Shown here piece by piece: positions 34,078-42,917 of a stretch of DNA of 64,000 nucleotides (positions within the stretch are counted from its first letter, which is position 1; the number at the start of each line of letters is the position of its first letter). Below the pieces are notes generated by a model that worked only from the letters and a program-made list of their open reading frames with translations, did no database searches and had not been told where the DNA came from. The stretch spans positions 1-64,000 of the forward strand of contig JAJFTK010000082.1 in the NCBI GenBank assembly GCA_021372945.1, given 5' to 3'. The DNA comes from Planctomycetaceae bacterium. Lineage in GTDB: Bacteria; Planctomycetota; Phycisphaerae; Sedimentisphaerales; Anaerohalosphaeraceae. Made by a program: the position numbers and the translations under genes.

Positions 34078-34935
34078 TTATTTGTGGTTGAGCCCGATGC
34101 GGCACGTGTGAGATCTGTATTGTTCATAGGCCTTTTGTTCGAGGGCCTTGTAGGCGTTCATGCGTTTCATCATGGCGTCAAAGTTGACCTGATGGCCATC
34201 GAATTCGGGCCCATCGACGCAGACGAATTTGGTCTTGCCGGCGACCTCGACGCGGCAGCCGCCGCACATGCCGGTGCCGTCCACCATGATGGTGTTGAGC
34301 GAGACCTGCGTGGGGACCTGGAACTGGCGCGTGACATCGCAGCAGAATTTCATCATGATCGTCGGTCCGATGACCACCGCCAGATCCGGCCTGGCTGCGC
34401 GGCCGCAGACTTCTTTTAAAGGCTCAGTCACCAGCGCCTTGCGTCCGTAAGAACCGTCATCGGTAACGACGAGCAGTTCATCGCTGATCGCACGGAAATC
34501 ATCTTCCAGGATCACCAGTTCTTTTGTGCGGGCGCCAAGAATGGTAATCAGCTTGTTGCCGGCCGTTTTCATGGCCGTGGCGATCGGCAGCAGCGGCGCA
34601 TTGCCGATGCCGCCGCCGACGCAAACAACGGTGCCGAACTTTTCGACGTGTGTGGGCCGCCCAAGCGGGCCGGCCACGTAACCCATGGCATCCTGCGCGT
34701 GCAGGTCAGCCATCTGAGCGGTCGCCTTACCGACCCGCTGAAAAATAAGCCTGATGGTGCCCTTTTGCGGATCGGCTCCGGCGATCGTCAAAGGAATTCG
34801 CTCTCCATGGTCCACATTTGGCGAGACGATCACAAATTGCCCCGCTTTTCGCGCTGACGCCACCAATGGAGCAAAAACGTCCATTTGAAAGACGTTTTCG
34901 GATAATTGCTTTTTACTTATGATCTTAAAAGTCAC
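34078..34935 (-). CDS. nfnA: NADH-dependent reduced ferredoxin:NADP+ oxidoreductase, subunit A
   Basis: NfnA contains FAD, an NAD site and one [2Fe-2S] cluster. The 285-residue protein has the ferredoxin reductase fold (GERIPLTIAGADPQKGTI for FAD, VVCVGGGIGNAPLLPIA for the nucleotide) and the cluster motif VDGTGMCGGCRVEV with C239 further on. The ligand set is C224, C227, C239 and probably D219, the unusual three-Cys one-Asp set known in Nfn. The start is GTG at 34935 with AAGG upstream. A consensus promoter at 34978-35006 lies just before it. Sud-type sulfide dehydrogenase is a related alternative. Confidence 0.92.
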   Translation of the reverse strand: MTFKIISKKQLSENVFQMDVFAPLVASARKAGQFVIVSPNVDHGERIPLTIAGADPQKGTIRLIFQRVGKATAQMADLHAQDAMGYVAGPLGRPTHVEKFGTVVCVGGGIGNAPLLPIATAMKTAGNKLITILGARTKELVILEDDFRAISDELLVVTDDGSYGRKALVTEPLKEVCGRAARPDLAVVIGPTIMMKFCCDVTRQFQVPTQVSLNTIMVDGTGMCGGCRVEVAGKTKFVCVDGPEFDGHQVNFDAMMKRMNAYKALEQKAYEQYRSHTCRIGLNHK

Positions 34936-34977
34936 GATAATACCTTTGTGCTTGGAAAAAACAGAATTTTACCCATA

Positions 34978-35006
34978 ATTATCTTATATTAGTATAATCT
35001 CGTCAA
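34978..35006 (-). promoter_or_regulatory. Sigma-70-like promoter for nfnAB
   Basis: On the minus strand TTGACG (complement of 35001-35006), 17 bases, then GATAAT (complement of 34978-34983). The leader to the GTG at 34935 is about 35 bases. Confidence 0.65.
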
Positions 35007-35040
35007 TGCAAGCAGGTTCCACAGAAAAGGTAAAAAAGTG

Positions 35041-36042
35041 TTATTTATCAGCTTTTTGCATGGAAAAAACCCGCATAATGAGCCTTTCCATCGCAATGGG
35101 TGCTGTCGTTTGACCGCTTTTGATGCCATAATCGATACGTCCCAACTCCGCCAAAACCGAGCCGATTTGTTCCAGGGACAGGGCGTCGGCCTGGCGCAGG
35201 AAATCCTGCTTCTGGTTGTACCGAACGCCGCAGCGATCGGCGGCTGCTGCCGCGGGTGTGCCTTTGGTCACGAGGGCCTTAACTCGGAAGAGCTTGCGAA
35301 AATGGTAGCCGAACGCGCCTACGACAGTGTAGTCGGCGTCTTTGTCCGAACTAAACATATTGTCCAGCCGGGAAACGGCGGCTCCCATATCCTGGGCGAG
35401 GATCGAATCGATGACCTGGAACGCCCCGAATACGCGGTTGTGCCCGATCAGCGATTCAATGTCCCTGGTCGTGACTGTTTTAGCAGGCGCGACAAAGATG
35501 GCCAGTTTGTCCATTTCGCGGCACAGCCGGCCGGGATCGTCGCCCACCAGTTCGACCAGGAGTCCGCTGCATGATGAGTCCAGGCGAATGCCGTACGCCT
35601 GCTGGGCATACGAGGCGACATAAGCCGGTAATTGGAACGCTTTGAAATTGCCGACTTCGAGAAGACATCCGGCGGCCTGAACCTTTTTTGAGAAACGCAG
35701 ACGTTTGTCCCAGCTCGTGACAGTCATGACCAGCACGCCGGAAGGGCTGGGGCTGTCGAGATATTTCTCGAGAGGCCCTGTGTTGTTCTTGATGAACGGC
35801 TCGGCATCTTTGATGAGAACCACGCGACGCGACGCCAGGAACGGAACCGTTCGAAGCTCATCGAGCACATCAACCACCTCGACCGTGTCGGCCTTGGGCT
35901 CATAGAGAGCCATCGCCTTTTCTTCGGGCGAAAGCAGTTCGTTGATGCACTTATCGCATTGCTGGGCGACAAGAAACGGATCTTCGCCGAAAATAACCAG
36001 CAAACCGGGTTGAGGCTGCGTCTTTTTCTGCTTGGCGGCCAT
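35041..36042 (-). CDS. holA: DNA polymerase III delta subunit
   Basis: HolA is the clamp-loader subunit that opens the beta sliding clamp. The 333-residue protein follows the family layout: an AAA+-like N-terminal domain (LLVIFGEDPFLVAQQCDK at the start, in place of a functional Walker A), a lid domain (LVGDDPGRLCREMDKLAIF) and a C-terminal collar (IGHNRVFGAFQVIDSILAQD onward). It begins two bases after the gyrA stop, so the two are transcribed together. The gap to the nfn promoter contains no terminator that I recognise. Confidence 0.92.
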   Translation of the reverse strand: MAAKQKKTQPQPGLLVIFGEDPFLVAQQCDKCINELLSPEEKAMALYEPKADTVEVVDVLDELRTVPFLASRRVVLIKDAEPFIKNNTGPLEKYLDSPSPSGVLVMTVTSWDKRLRFSKKVQAAGCLLEVGNFKAFQLPAYVASYAQQAYGIRLDSSCSGLLVELVGDDPGRLCREMDKLAIFVAPAKTVTTRDIESLIGHNRVFGAFQVIDSILAQDMGAAVSRLDNMFSSDKDADYTVVGAFGYHFRKLFRVKALVTKGTPAAAAADRCGVRYNQKQDFLRQADALSLEQIGSVLAELGRIDYGIKSGQTTAPIAMERLIMRVFSMQKADK

Positions 36043-36044
36043 GG

Positions 36045-38684
36045 TTATTGATCTTCAGCGTTATCGCCTTCGCCTGGGGACTGCCCATTGTCATCGCCGG
36101 TTGCGTCTTCTTCGACAGGATCCGCTTCGACCTGGCGACCGGCGTCGCTTTCCGGGCGACCGCTGCCGTTGGTCTCTTCAATCACGAGCCGTTCGGCCGC
36201 AACGAGCTTATCGCCTTCCTTGAGCGAGATCATGCGGACACCGGCAGTATTGCGCCCGATTTCGCGCACTTCTTCCAGGCCCGTCCGGACGATCATGCCA
36301 TTGGCGGTGATCATCATCAGTTCGTCATCGTCATGCACAGCTTTGAGCGCGACGACCTTGCCGTTGCGATCCGTGGTTTTGATATTGATCAGACCGATGC
36401 CGCCGCGGCTTTGCGTACGGTATTCCTCGAGCGCGCTGCGTTTGCCGTAGCCTTTCTCGCAGACCGTCAGCAGTGAGGCATCTTTTTCGACAATGACCAT
36501 GCCGACAACCTGGTCGTCGCCGCGGAGGCTGATACCGCGAACGCCCCGACTGACCCGCCCCATCGAACGCACGTCGTCCTCGTTGAAGCGGATGGACATG
36601 CCGTTGCGTGTGCCGAGGATCACCTCGTCCTTACCGCTGGTGATGGCCACGCCGATGAGCCGGTCATCGTCATCCAAATTGATGGCGATGACGCCGTTGC
36701 TGCGCGGGTTGCCATAGGCGCTGAGCACGGTCTTCTTGACAACGCCGTTCTTCGTGGCCATGAAGAGCTGACGCTCGTCGAAGTTTCGAACGTTGATAAT
36801 GGAGGTCACGTGCTCGTCCTTATCGAGATTGAGCAGGTTGACCAGGTTTCGGCCCTTGCTCTGACGCGACATCTCGGGCACGTTATAAACCTTGAGCCAG
36901 TGGCAGATGCCGCGGCTGGTAAAGAACAGCAGGTAATCATGCGTCGAGGCGACGAACAGGTGCTGCAGAAAGTCGCCTTCCTTGGTATCGGAGCCGATGA
37001 CGCCCTTGCCGCCGCGGCCCTGCTTGCGGTAGGTGTCCACCGGCATGCGTTTGGCGTAGCCGCCGTGCGTAATCGTCACGAGCGTCTCTTCCTCGGCGAT
37101 GAGGTCCTCCATATCGAGCGTGTCGGCCTCGTTCATCATGATCTCGGTGCGGCGGCCGCCTTTGTACTTTTCCTTGATCTCGTAAATGTCCTCGCGGATG
37201 ACGTCGAGCTGCAAGTCGCGGCTGGCCAGCAAGGCCTCGAAGCCGGCGATCTTTTCGGCCACTTCGGCGTATTCGCGGGCGAGCTTTTCGATCTCCAGGC
37301 CGGTGAGCCGCTGGAGCTGCATCGTAAGGATGGCATCGGCCTGCGGCCCGGAGAGGAAATGGTCCGCCTGCGTTCGCGTGCGGATGAACTCGGCCGGAAG
37401 CAACTGTTTAAGCGTCTCCGTCTCGGTCAGCCGGAGCGGCTTTTTCATCAGGTTCACTTTGGCCGTCGGCGCATCCGGCGAGGCCTTGACCAGATTGATG
37501 ATCTCATCGATGTCGCTGACCGCCAGGATCAATCCTTCCAGTATGTGAGCGCGGTTGCGATAGCGGCGGAGCAGGTGCCTGGTGCGGCGGCGAATCACCG
37601 TCAGACGATGGTTGATGTACAGCCGAAGCATCTGCTTGATATTCAGCGTCTCGGGCCGGTTATTGACCAGGGCCACGTTATTGACCGCAAACGTCGTCTG
37701 AAGCGGCGTGAAACGGTAGAGCTTGTTCATGACGACCGCGCTATCGGCATCTTTCTTCAATTCAATGACGATGCGCAGACCCTTGCGGTCCGATTCGTCG
37801 CGAAGGTCGGCGATCTCGTCGATCTGGCCGTTGTGCACGCATTCGGCGATCTTGGCGACGATGTTGGACTTCACGACCATGTACGGGATCTCGGTGATGA
37901 TGATGCTGTCCCTGCCGCGTTTGCTGGTTTCGACATTGTACTTGCAGCGGACCCGCAAGTGTCCCCTGCCGGTGACGTAGGCGTCCATGATGCCCTTGCG
38001 GCCGCAAATGATGCCGCCAGTGGGAAAATCGGGCCCGGGCAAGCGTTCCATGATGTCCTTGAAGCCGCATTCGGGATCCTCGATCATTAAGAGCAGCGCA
38101 TCGCACACCTCACCAACGTTGTGCGGCGCGATATTGGTCGCCATGCCCACGGCGATGCCGCTGGCGCCATTGACAAGAAGATTGGGGAACTTGGAGGGCA
38201 GGACGCGCGGCTCCTGCCGCGTTTCATCATAGTTGGGAACAAAGTCAACCGTGTCCAGTTTCAGATCTTCCAGCATATCCATCGCCGCCTGGGTCATGCG
38301 GGCCTCGGTGTACCGCATGGCCGCCGGGGGGTCGGCGTCGATGCTGCCGAAATTGCCCTGCGGATCGACCAGTGTCACGCGCATATTCCAATCCTGCGCC
38401 AGCCGCACCAGCGTGCCGTAGGTCGCCTGATCGCCGTGCGGGTGATAGTTGCCGCTTGTATCGCCGACGATCTTGGCGCATTTTCTGTGCTTGGAGCGCG
38501 GCCCCAGGTTCAGGTCGTTCATGGCCACCAGGATGCGCCGCTGCGAGGGCTTTAGCCCATCGCGGACATCGGGCAATGCGCGGGCAACGATGACGCTCAT
38601 GGCGTAATTCAGATACGAATTCTTGAGCTCGTCAAGGATCGGCATCTGTTCAAAATGTTCAGACTGATTCGTCGTTTCTTCCAT
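36045..38684 (-). CDS. gyrA: DNA gyrase subunit A
   Basis: GyrA cuts and rejoins DNA in the gyrase tetramer that introduces negative supercoils. The 879-residue protein has the winged-helix/tower domain with catalytic Y125 (AMRYTEARM), and a C-terminal six-bladed beta-pinwheel. The GyrA box needed for DNA wrapping is present as KQGRGGKG in the first blade, which supports GyrA over ParC. The quinolone-binding helix reads [14 protein letters not shown]. coli Ser83 is Q86 and Asp87 is G90. The acidic C-terminal tail is usual. A promoter at 38761-38789 and a small hairpin in the leader precede it. gyrB is not in the window. Confidence 0.96.
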   Translation of the reverse strand: MEETTNQSEHFEQMPILDELKNSYLNYAMSVIVARALPDVRDGLKPSQRRILVAMNDLNLGPRSKHRKCAKIVGDTSGNYHPHGDQATYGTLVRLAQDWNMRVTLVDPQGNFGSIDADPPAAMRYTEARMTQAAMDMLEDLKLDTVDFVPNYDETRQEPRVLPSKFPNLLVNGASGIAVGMATNIAPHNVGEVCDALLLMIEDPECGFKDIMERLPGPDFPTGGIICGRKGIMDAYVTGRGHLRVRCKYNVETSKRGRDSIIITEIPYMVVKSNIVAKIAECVHNGQIDEIADLRDESDRKGLRIVIELKKDADSAVVMNKLYRFTPLQTTFAVNNVALVNNRPETLNIKQMLRLYINHRLTVIRRRTRHLLRRYRNRAHILEGLILAVSDIDEIINLVKASPDAPTAKVNLMKKPLRLTETETLKQLLPAEFIRTRTQADHFLSGPQADAILTMQLQRLTGLEIEKLAREYAEVAEKIAGFEALLASRDLQLDVIREDIYEIKEKYKGGRRTEIMMNEADTLDMEDLIAEEETLVTITHGGYAKRMPVDTYRKQGRGGKGVIGSDTKEGDFLQHLFVASTHDYLLFFTSRGICHWLKVYNVPEMSRQSKGRNLVNLLNLDKDEHVTSIINVRNFDERQLFMATKNGVVKKTVLSAYGNPRSNGVIAINLDDDDRLIGVAITSGKDEVILGTRNGMSIRFNEDDVRSMGRVSRGVRGISLRGDDQVVGMVIVEKDASLLTVCEKGYGKRSALEEYRTQSRGGIGLINIKTTDRNGKVVALKAVHDDDELMMITANGMIVRTGLEEVREIGRNTAGVRMISLKEGDKLVAAERLVIEETNGSGRPESDAGRQVEADPVEEDATGDDNGQSPGEGDNAEDQ

Positions 38685-38760
38685 ATAAGAATACCCAAAG
38701 ATAAGTTCTGAGAAAGGGCCGTTGGAGGCCCTCGAAAATTGCTACAAAAAAGAATGATTT

Positions 38761-38789
38761 ATTGTATGCGCCGCCGGTAACATTGTCAA
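38761..38789 (-). promoter_or_regulatory. Consensus sigma-70-like promoter for gyrA-holA
   Basis: On the minus strand TTGACA (complement of 38784-38789), 17 bases, then TACAAT (complement of 38761-38766). The leader of about 70 bases contains a hairpin, AGGGCC/GGCCCT (38715-38732), followed by CTTTCT on the minus strand, which could weakly attenuate transcription. Confidence 0.7.
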
Positions 38790-38892
38790 ACAATCTTCCT
38801 CGTAAAACATAAGAAAAATGCGAATTTTGACGGTTTTCTGCGGGTTTACAGCAGTGATTTGCCGGGTGGGAACGCAAGCGTCGCGTGTGATG

Positions 38893-40386
38893 CTAATACT
38901 CCTCCTGGGAGCCTCCGTAGATGACCTTGAGATTATTAAAATTCGGCACCATGGACGGCAGGCGAGGGGTCAGACAAAAGGCCTGCGACCAGTAGATCAT
39001 GACGGCTTTTCCCATCATATAGTCCTTCGGCACCACCCCTTTGTCATAGGTGCTGCCGTTGTTGCCGATCCCTTCGATCGACCACATGCGGCTGTCAAGG
39101 CTGTTATTGCTGTTGTCGCCGCAGACAAAGAACTGGTCCTTTTTCAGGGTAAAGGGCTTATCCTCGGTCGCGCGCTCGGCGAATCCTTCCCTGCCAAGGT
39201 AATAGGTATCCCGATACAGGGCCACGTGACGCAGTTCGGTTTCGCCCTCGGCAAAGATCCTGACGGCCGGCGGCTGCGATTGGACATTGGGCTGGGAAGG
39301 CGTCTCGGGATCGCGGGTCAGATCATAAGCGGCCCTCCGGGAGCCCCATCGCAAAATCAACTCCTCATCGACATCCGCAAATTCAAATCGCTCCATTTGG
39401 CCGCGTTTTGGCGCCTTTGAAAGCACACGGCGCAATTCCTGGACGGTCCCATCGGGGGCGGTCCTCTCAAAGACCATTGCCCCTTCCTCGTCAACGTATC
39501 CCGAATATAGGACGCCGGATTTCTCAAGCGATGCCCCGACGAGGGTCCGCGGTCCCTTGAATGCCGCGTAGAATGAAATCATCAGGTCGCTCACCATGGG
39601 CTTGCCGGTATATTCGTTCTCTTCGTTGTAGCTGTAGATGGCCCTAAAATCGTTCGGATTATTCGTTTGATAGATCATGCAGTGCCGTTTGCCCGAATCA
39701 TCGTTGAGGGTTGAAACATCATTGATCTGCCAGCCGGAACCCTCTTCGTTCACGAAGCCGGCATTCGGCAGCGCGTCGGCTCCGTTGGGCGTATCGGACG
39801 GGTCTGCCGTTTCAGCGTTCTTCGGCGGGCGATAATCCTGCAGGTAAACCGGCATCCAAAGTTCTTCTTGGACCCGGCGGGGCTTGCGGGCGATGACGCC
39901 ATTGATATAGATGTCGCCATGGCTGATCTGCACTGTTTCATTGGGCAAGCCGATGAGCCGCTTGATGAAGTTATCGCGCGGATTAGTGGGGTTTTTGAAA
40001 ACCACGACATCCCAGCGGTTCGGCATGAAGAACTGGTAAATGGACTTGAGAACAAAGATGCGGTCGCCGTTCTTCATCCGGCCCACGGCCTGCGGGGGCA
40101 GCCTGTGATCACACGACGGGCATTTGGCCCGGGTTACGGTCAGTGATTCGCTTCCCACGTCGAACGAGTACCCGCAGCGCGGGCAGCGCAGGGGAAAGTG
40201 GTCCCCGCGGAGCGTCTGGGCCATGCTGCCGGTCGGAATCTGAAAGGCCTGCATGGCAAACCCCTGGAACAGCAGGGCCAGGATGAAGGCCACCAGCAGC
40301 CATTCAAAAAGGGTCACCGCACTCTCGACGGCACGACGGTGCCGGTGCGCGAAAGTGCTGAAGGTCTGGGCTTGTGATTCGTCCAT
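38893..40386 (-). CDS. lepB: Signal peptidase I with inserted zinc ribbon and beta-sandwich
   Basis: This membrane serine peptidase removes signal peptides from exported proteins. An N-terminal membrane segment (about 27-48) leads to the catalytic S54 in IPTGSMA. Unlike classic LepB, a zinc ribbon follows (C68, C71, C89, C92) before catalytic K114 in DRIFVLKSIY. After the RLIGLPNETVQI box a long insert of about 200 residues resembling a beta-sandwich precedes the last conserved box, FVCGDNSNNSLDSR. The insert makes it 497 residues, about 170 longer than E. coli LepB. It is 16 bases downstream of a paralogue with the same layout, so the two form one transcript. Confidence 0.93.
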   Translation of the reverse strand: MDESQAQTFSTFAHRHRRAVESAVTLFEWLLVAFILALLFQGFAMQAFQIPTGSMAQTLRGDHFPLRCPRCGYSFDVGSESLTVTRAKCPSCDHRLPPQAVGRMKNGDRIFVLKSIYQFFMPNRWDVVVFKNPTNPRDNFIKRLIGLPNETVQISHGDIYINGVIARKPRRVQEELWMPVYLQDYRPPKNAETADPSDTPNGADALPNAGFVNEEGSGWQINDVSTLNDDSGKRHCMIYQTNNPNDFRAIYSYNEENEYTGKPMVSDLMISFYAAFKGPRTLVGASLEKSGVLYSGYVDEEGAMVFERTAPDGTVQELRRVLSKAPKRGQMERFEFADVDEELILRWGSRRAAYDLTRDPETPSQPNVQSQPPAVRIFAEGETELRHVALYRDTYYLGREGFAERATEDKPFTLKKDQFFVCGDNSNNSLDSRMWSIEGIGNNGSTYDKGVVPKDYMMGKAVMIYWSQAFCLTPRLPSMVPNFNNLKVIYGGSQEEY

Positions 40387-40402
40387 AAATCGGTCTATCG
40401 GG

Positions 40403-41971
40403 CTATCTGCGGCCGCCGTAAATAACTTTCATGCCGTCCACGTAGGGAATCCAGCGAATCGGCTCAGTACCCAGGCGGTAGGCGCCGGGCCAATGCACAA
40501 AGAACGCCTTGCCCACCAGGTAATCCCGGGGAACAATTCCCGGCCTGTAGGGTTCCACGCCGGGGTTGGCGATGCCGGGGGTGTTCCAAAATCGCGAGTC
40601 GAAGCTGGCCGGGCTGTTATCGCCGCAGGCAAAGAACTCGCCGTCTTTGAGCACCATCGGGTTTTCTTGCGTGCCTCGCAAAACACCGCGCCCGTAGGTA
40701 TCTACCAAGGTGTAGTGAATATCGCGATACAGAGCAATGTGCGTCAATTTCAGATTACCGCGGCCGAGGATCTGGACTTCGGGGCGGCTCGTGCGATCCA
40801 TCCCCTTCAGGTCAATGCCGGTTCCGAGGTCATAGACCAGCCGCGATGAGCCATATTCGAGAATGATCTGCTGGTCGAGCGCCGCCATCCGCAGACGAGT
40901 GCTCTTGTGCAGATCGGAAACCCTTGCCTTGCCGCTGACAAGCTGCTGCGGCTCTTGGCCGCCAAGGCTGACGATCTCCATGGAGCCGTCGGCGCCAACC
41001 CAGCCCTGGTAGCTAATGCCGTACTTACGAATTTGGACACCCGCCGAGCCATCCTGCATTTGCAGATAATACTGCATCATCAGGTCGCTGGCGACCGGCA
41101 TATTGCCGTATCCCGCCGGATCATCGTAGGCATAGGTTGCCAAAAAGCCGGTGCCAATCTTATCATTGTACAGGATCCGCTGAATCTGCCCACCCGGATC
41201 ACTGAGTTGAAAAACCGACCCGTTTGCGGCGGCAATATCCCAGGCGGAGTCTTCAAGCCTTTCAAATGGCGTACGCCAGCTTTGTCCGAAAAATCCCTTC
41301 TCCTGCGGGCCGGCGGGCTGATGGTCATTGTTATACAGCAGCATCCAGAGTTCTTCTTGTGCCTTATCCGGTTTTCGGGCGATTTGGCCGTTGATGAAGA
41401 CATCGCCGTCGATGAGCTGAACTGTCTCGCCCGGCAGGCCGATGCAGCGTTTAATGTAATTGATGGCCGGACCCACGGGGTTCTTAAAAACGATGACATC
41501 CCAGCGTTTGGGCTGGAAGAACTGGTAAATGCTCTTTAGAACGAAGATCTGGTCGCCTTTGAAGACCGTCTGTTTCTGCGCGGGCACGGGCTTGCCGTCC
41601 TTGAAAACAATATACTCGCCGGTATAAAGGCGCTGAGCGTTTTGCTCGGCGTACTTGCAGCTTGGGCAAACCGGCGAACGGGGCTGAATCGGCAGCTTGG
41701 CCGACGGCGTGTAAGTATCGGCAAAGCCGTAAACCCTGGAGATGAAATCGTAGTCATACCGCCAGCCGCACTGGGCACAGCGGATCCTGAAATGAGCGCC
41801 TCGGAGCGTTTCGGCCATGCTGCCGGTGGGGATGCGATAGACCTGCATGACGAAGATGATGAAGACCAGCGTTCCGGCGAACGCGGTGATCAGCCATTCG
41901 GCCGTATGGTAAAGACCATCGACCCGGCTGTTGCCGCTCAATATCTGATTTTGCTTTTGGGATTTATCCAT
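40403..41971 (-). CDS. lepB: Signal peptidase I paralogue with zinc ribbon and beta-sandwich insert
   Basis: The 522-residue protein has the same architecture as the following gene: membrane segment (about 23-44), S51 in IPTGSMA, a zinc ribbon spread over C65, C68, C102 and C105, catalytic K146 in DQIFVLKSIY, a conserved CIGLPGETVQL box, a long insert, and the final CGDNSPASFDSR box. The zinc ribbon loop is longer than in the paralogue. Both active-site dyads are intact, so both copies should be active and may differ in substrates. A promoter at 41986-42014 lies very close to the ATG and no ribosome binding site is visible, so translation may start on a near-leaderless message. Confidence 0.93.
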   Translation of the reverse strand: MDKSQKQNQILSGNSRVDGLYHTAEWLITAFAGTLVFIIFVMQVYRIPTGSMAETLRGAHFRIRCAQCGWRYDYDFISRVYGFADTYTPSAKLPIQPRSPVCPSCKYAEQNAQRLYTGEYIVFKDGKPVPAQKQTVFKGDQIFVLKSIYQFFQPKRWDVIVFKNPVGPAINYIKRCIGLPGETVQLIDGDVFINGQIARKPDKAQEELWMLLYNNDHQPAGPQEKGFFGQSWRTPFERLEDSAWDIAAANGSVFQLSDPGGQIQRILYNDKIGTGFLATYAYDDPAGYGNMPVASDLMMQYYLQMQDGSAGVQIRKYGISYQGWVGADGSMEIVSLGGQEPQQLVSGKARVSDLHKSTRLRMAALDQQIILEYGSSRLVYDLGTGIDLKGMDRTSRPEVQILGRGNLKLTHIALYRDIHYTLVDTYGRGVLRGTQENPMVLKDGEFFACGDNSPASFDSRFWNTPGIANPGVEPYRPGIVPRDYLVGKAFFVHWPGAYRLGTEPIRWIPYVDGMKVIYGGRR

Positions 41972-41985
41972 GGTATAAAACTTAC

Positions 41986-42014
41986 ATTATGGCCAATTGT
42001 TCGGATATAGTCAA
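41986..42014 (-). promoter_or_regulatory. Sigma-70-like promoter for the signal peptidase pair
   Basis: On the minus strand TTGACT (complement of 42009-42014), 17 bases, then CATAAT (complement of 41986-41991). The predicted RNA start (about 41979) is only some 8 bases from the ATG at 41971. Confidence 0.6.
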
Positions 42015-42109
42015 GCAGATAGCGGCTAATAAGAAGCGGCCCGAATCTCTCCACATTCTTATCGAAAAAGTGGACGTTCAAGAATTTAAAAAAACCGTAA
42101 GAAAAAATC

Positions 42110-42138
42110 TTGAAGCTTCGAAGTCTTTGCTGTATAGT
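42110..42138 (+). promoter_or_regulatory. Sigma-70-like promoter for the HU gene
   Basis: TTGAAG (42110-42115), 17 bases, TATAGT (42133-42138). The leader to the HU ATG at 42218 is about 73 bases. A run of A residues upstream (42087-42106) could act as an UP element. Confidence 0.65.
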
Positions 42139-42217
42139 ACTTTGCGTATGAATCTTGCGAGATTTTCTGGGAATCGTCTTTCAGGAGATTAACATTAAAA
42201 GGCCAAGAGGGTAGCAA

Positions 42218-42532
42218 ATGTCAACAATCACAAAGAAAGAACTAATTGACAGGATTTCTGAGCTCACCCAAGCCAAGCGCGTGGTTGTCAAACGCATTGT
42301 GCAGCATTTTCTGGATGAGATCATTGTTGAGTTAGCATCCGACAACCGCCTGGAGTTCCGTGATTTCGGCGTATTTGAGACGCGGACCCGGACGTCGCGC
42401 GTTGCCCAAAACCCAAAGACCCTTGAGCGGGTCGAGGTTCCGTGCAAGCGCAGCGTCAAGTTCAAGATGGGACGGCAAATGAAAGACAAGCTGGGTGACA
42501 AAGTCTCTATCATAAAGGAAAATCTGCGTTGA
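42218..42532 (+). CDS. HU/IHF family DNA-binding protein
   Basis: HU-like proteins bend and compact DNA as dimers. The 104-residue protein has the helix pair (MSTITKKELIDRISELTQAKR) and the arm region with FRDFGVFETRTRTSRVAQNP, including the conserved Pro that intercalates into DNA, followed by the usual FKMGRQMKDKL. A C-terminal extension of about ten residues (GDKVSIIKENLR) is longer than in E. coli HU. The ribosome site AGAGGG precedes the ATG, and a good promoter lies upstream. It is probably a single or leading gene before the cold-shock gene. Confidence 0.95.
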   Translation: MSTITKKELIDRISELTQAKRVVVKRIVQHFLDEIIVELASDNRLEFRDFGVFETRTRTSRVAQNPKTLERVEVPCKRSVKFKMGRQMKDKLGDKVSIIKENLR

Positions 42533-42587
42533 TTCGGCAGCGGCATACGCCGGTCAACCGGAAAAGACAGTGAAAGGCAGTTGTGAA

Positions 42588-42821
42588 ATGACCGCAGGTA
42601 AGGTCAAGTGGTACGATAAAAAGAAAGGCTACGGATTTATTCTGAGCGAGGACGGCTGCGATATTTTTGTGCATTACACGAGTTTTGCCGAAACGTCCGT
42701 GCGCTCGCTCAATGACGGCGAAGATGTGACATTCGACATTGTTCCGGGTGAAAAAGGACCTCGTGCTCAAAATGTCACGCGTAACGCGGTAAAAAAGTCA
42801 TCCAGCGCATCAGGTGTATAA
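42588..42821 (+). CDS. Cold-shock family single-stranded nucleic-acid-binding protein
   Basis: The 77-residue OB-fold protein has the RNA-binding motifs KKGYGFILSE (RNP1, with Ile in place of the usual aromatic start) and DIFVHYTSF (RNP2). The KWYDKKKGYGFI start is usual for CspA-type chaperones that keep mRNA unfolded. The ATG at 42588 has AAAGGC upstream; a GTG at 42570 is in frame. It lies 55 bases behind the HU gene, and a small hairpin (CCGGT/ACCGG) lies in the gap. Confidence 0.92.
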   Translation: MTAGKVKWYDKKKGYGFILSEDGCDIFVHYTSFAETSVRSLNDGEDVTFDIVPGEKGPRAQNVTRNAVKKSSSASGV

Positions 42822-42917
42822 GCTTTCTCAACTCCCCTGACCGCAGTTCCGGCAAGCCTTCCTGGAAGGTTAAAGCAGTTTCGAACGGCAGCGTTTGAGT
42901 CCGTGGACGTGACGGGA

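Noticed and set aside
36810..38090. Long rightward frame opposite gyrA
   Set aside because: Antisense shadow of gyrA; no ribosome site, no domain.
41989..42192. Short rightward frame of 67 codons before HU
   Set aside because: It overlaps the signal peptidase promoter and the HU promoter, has no ribosome site and resembles no family.
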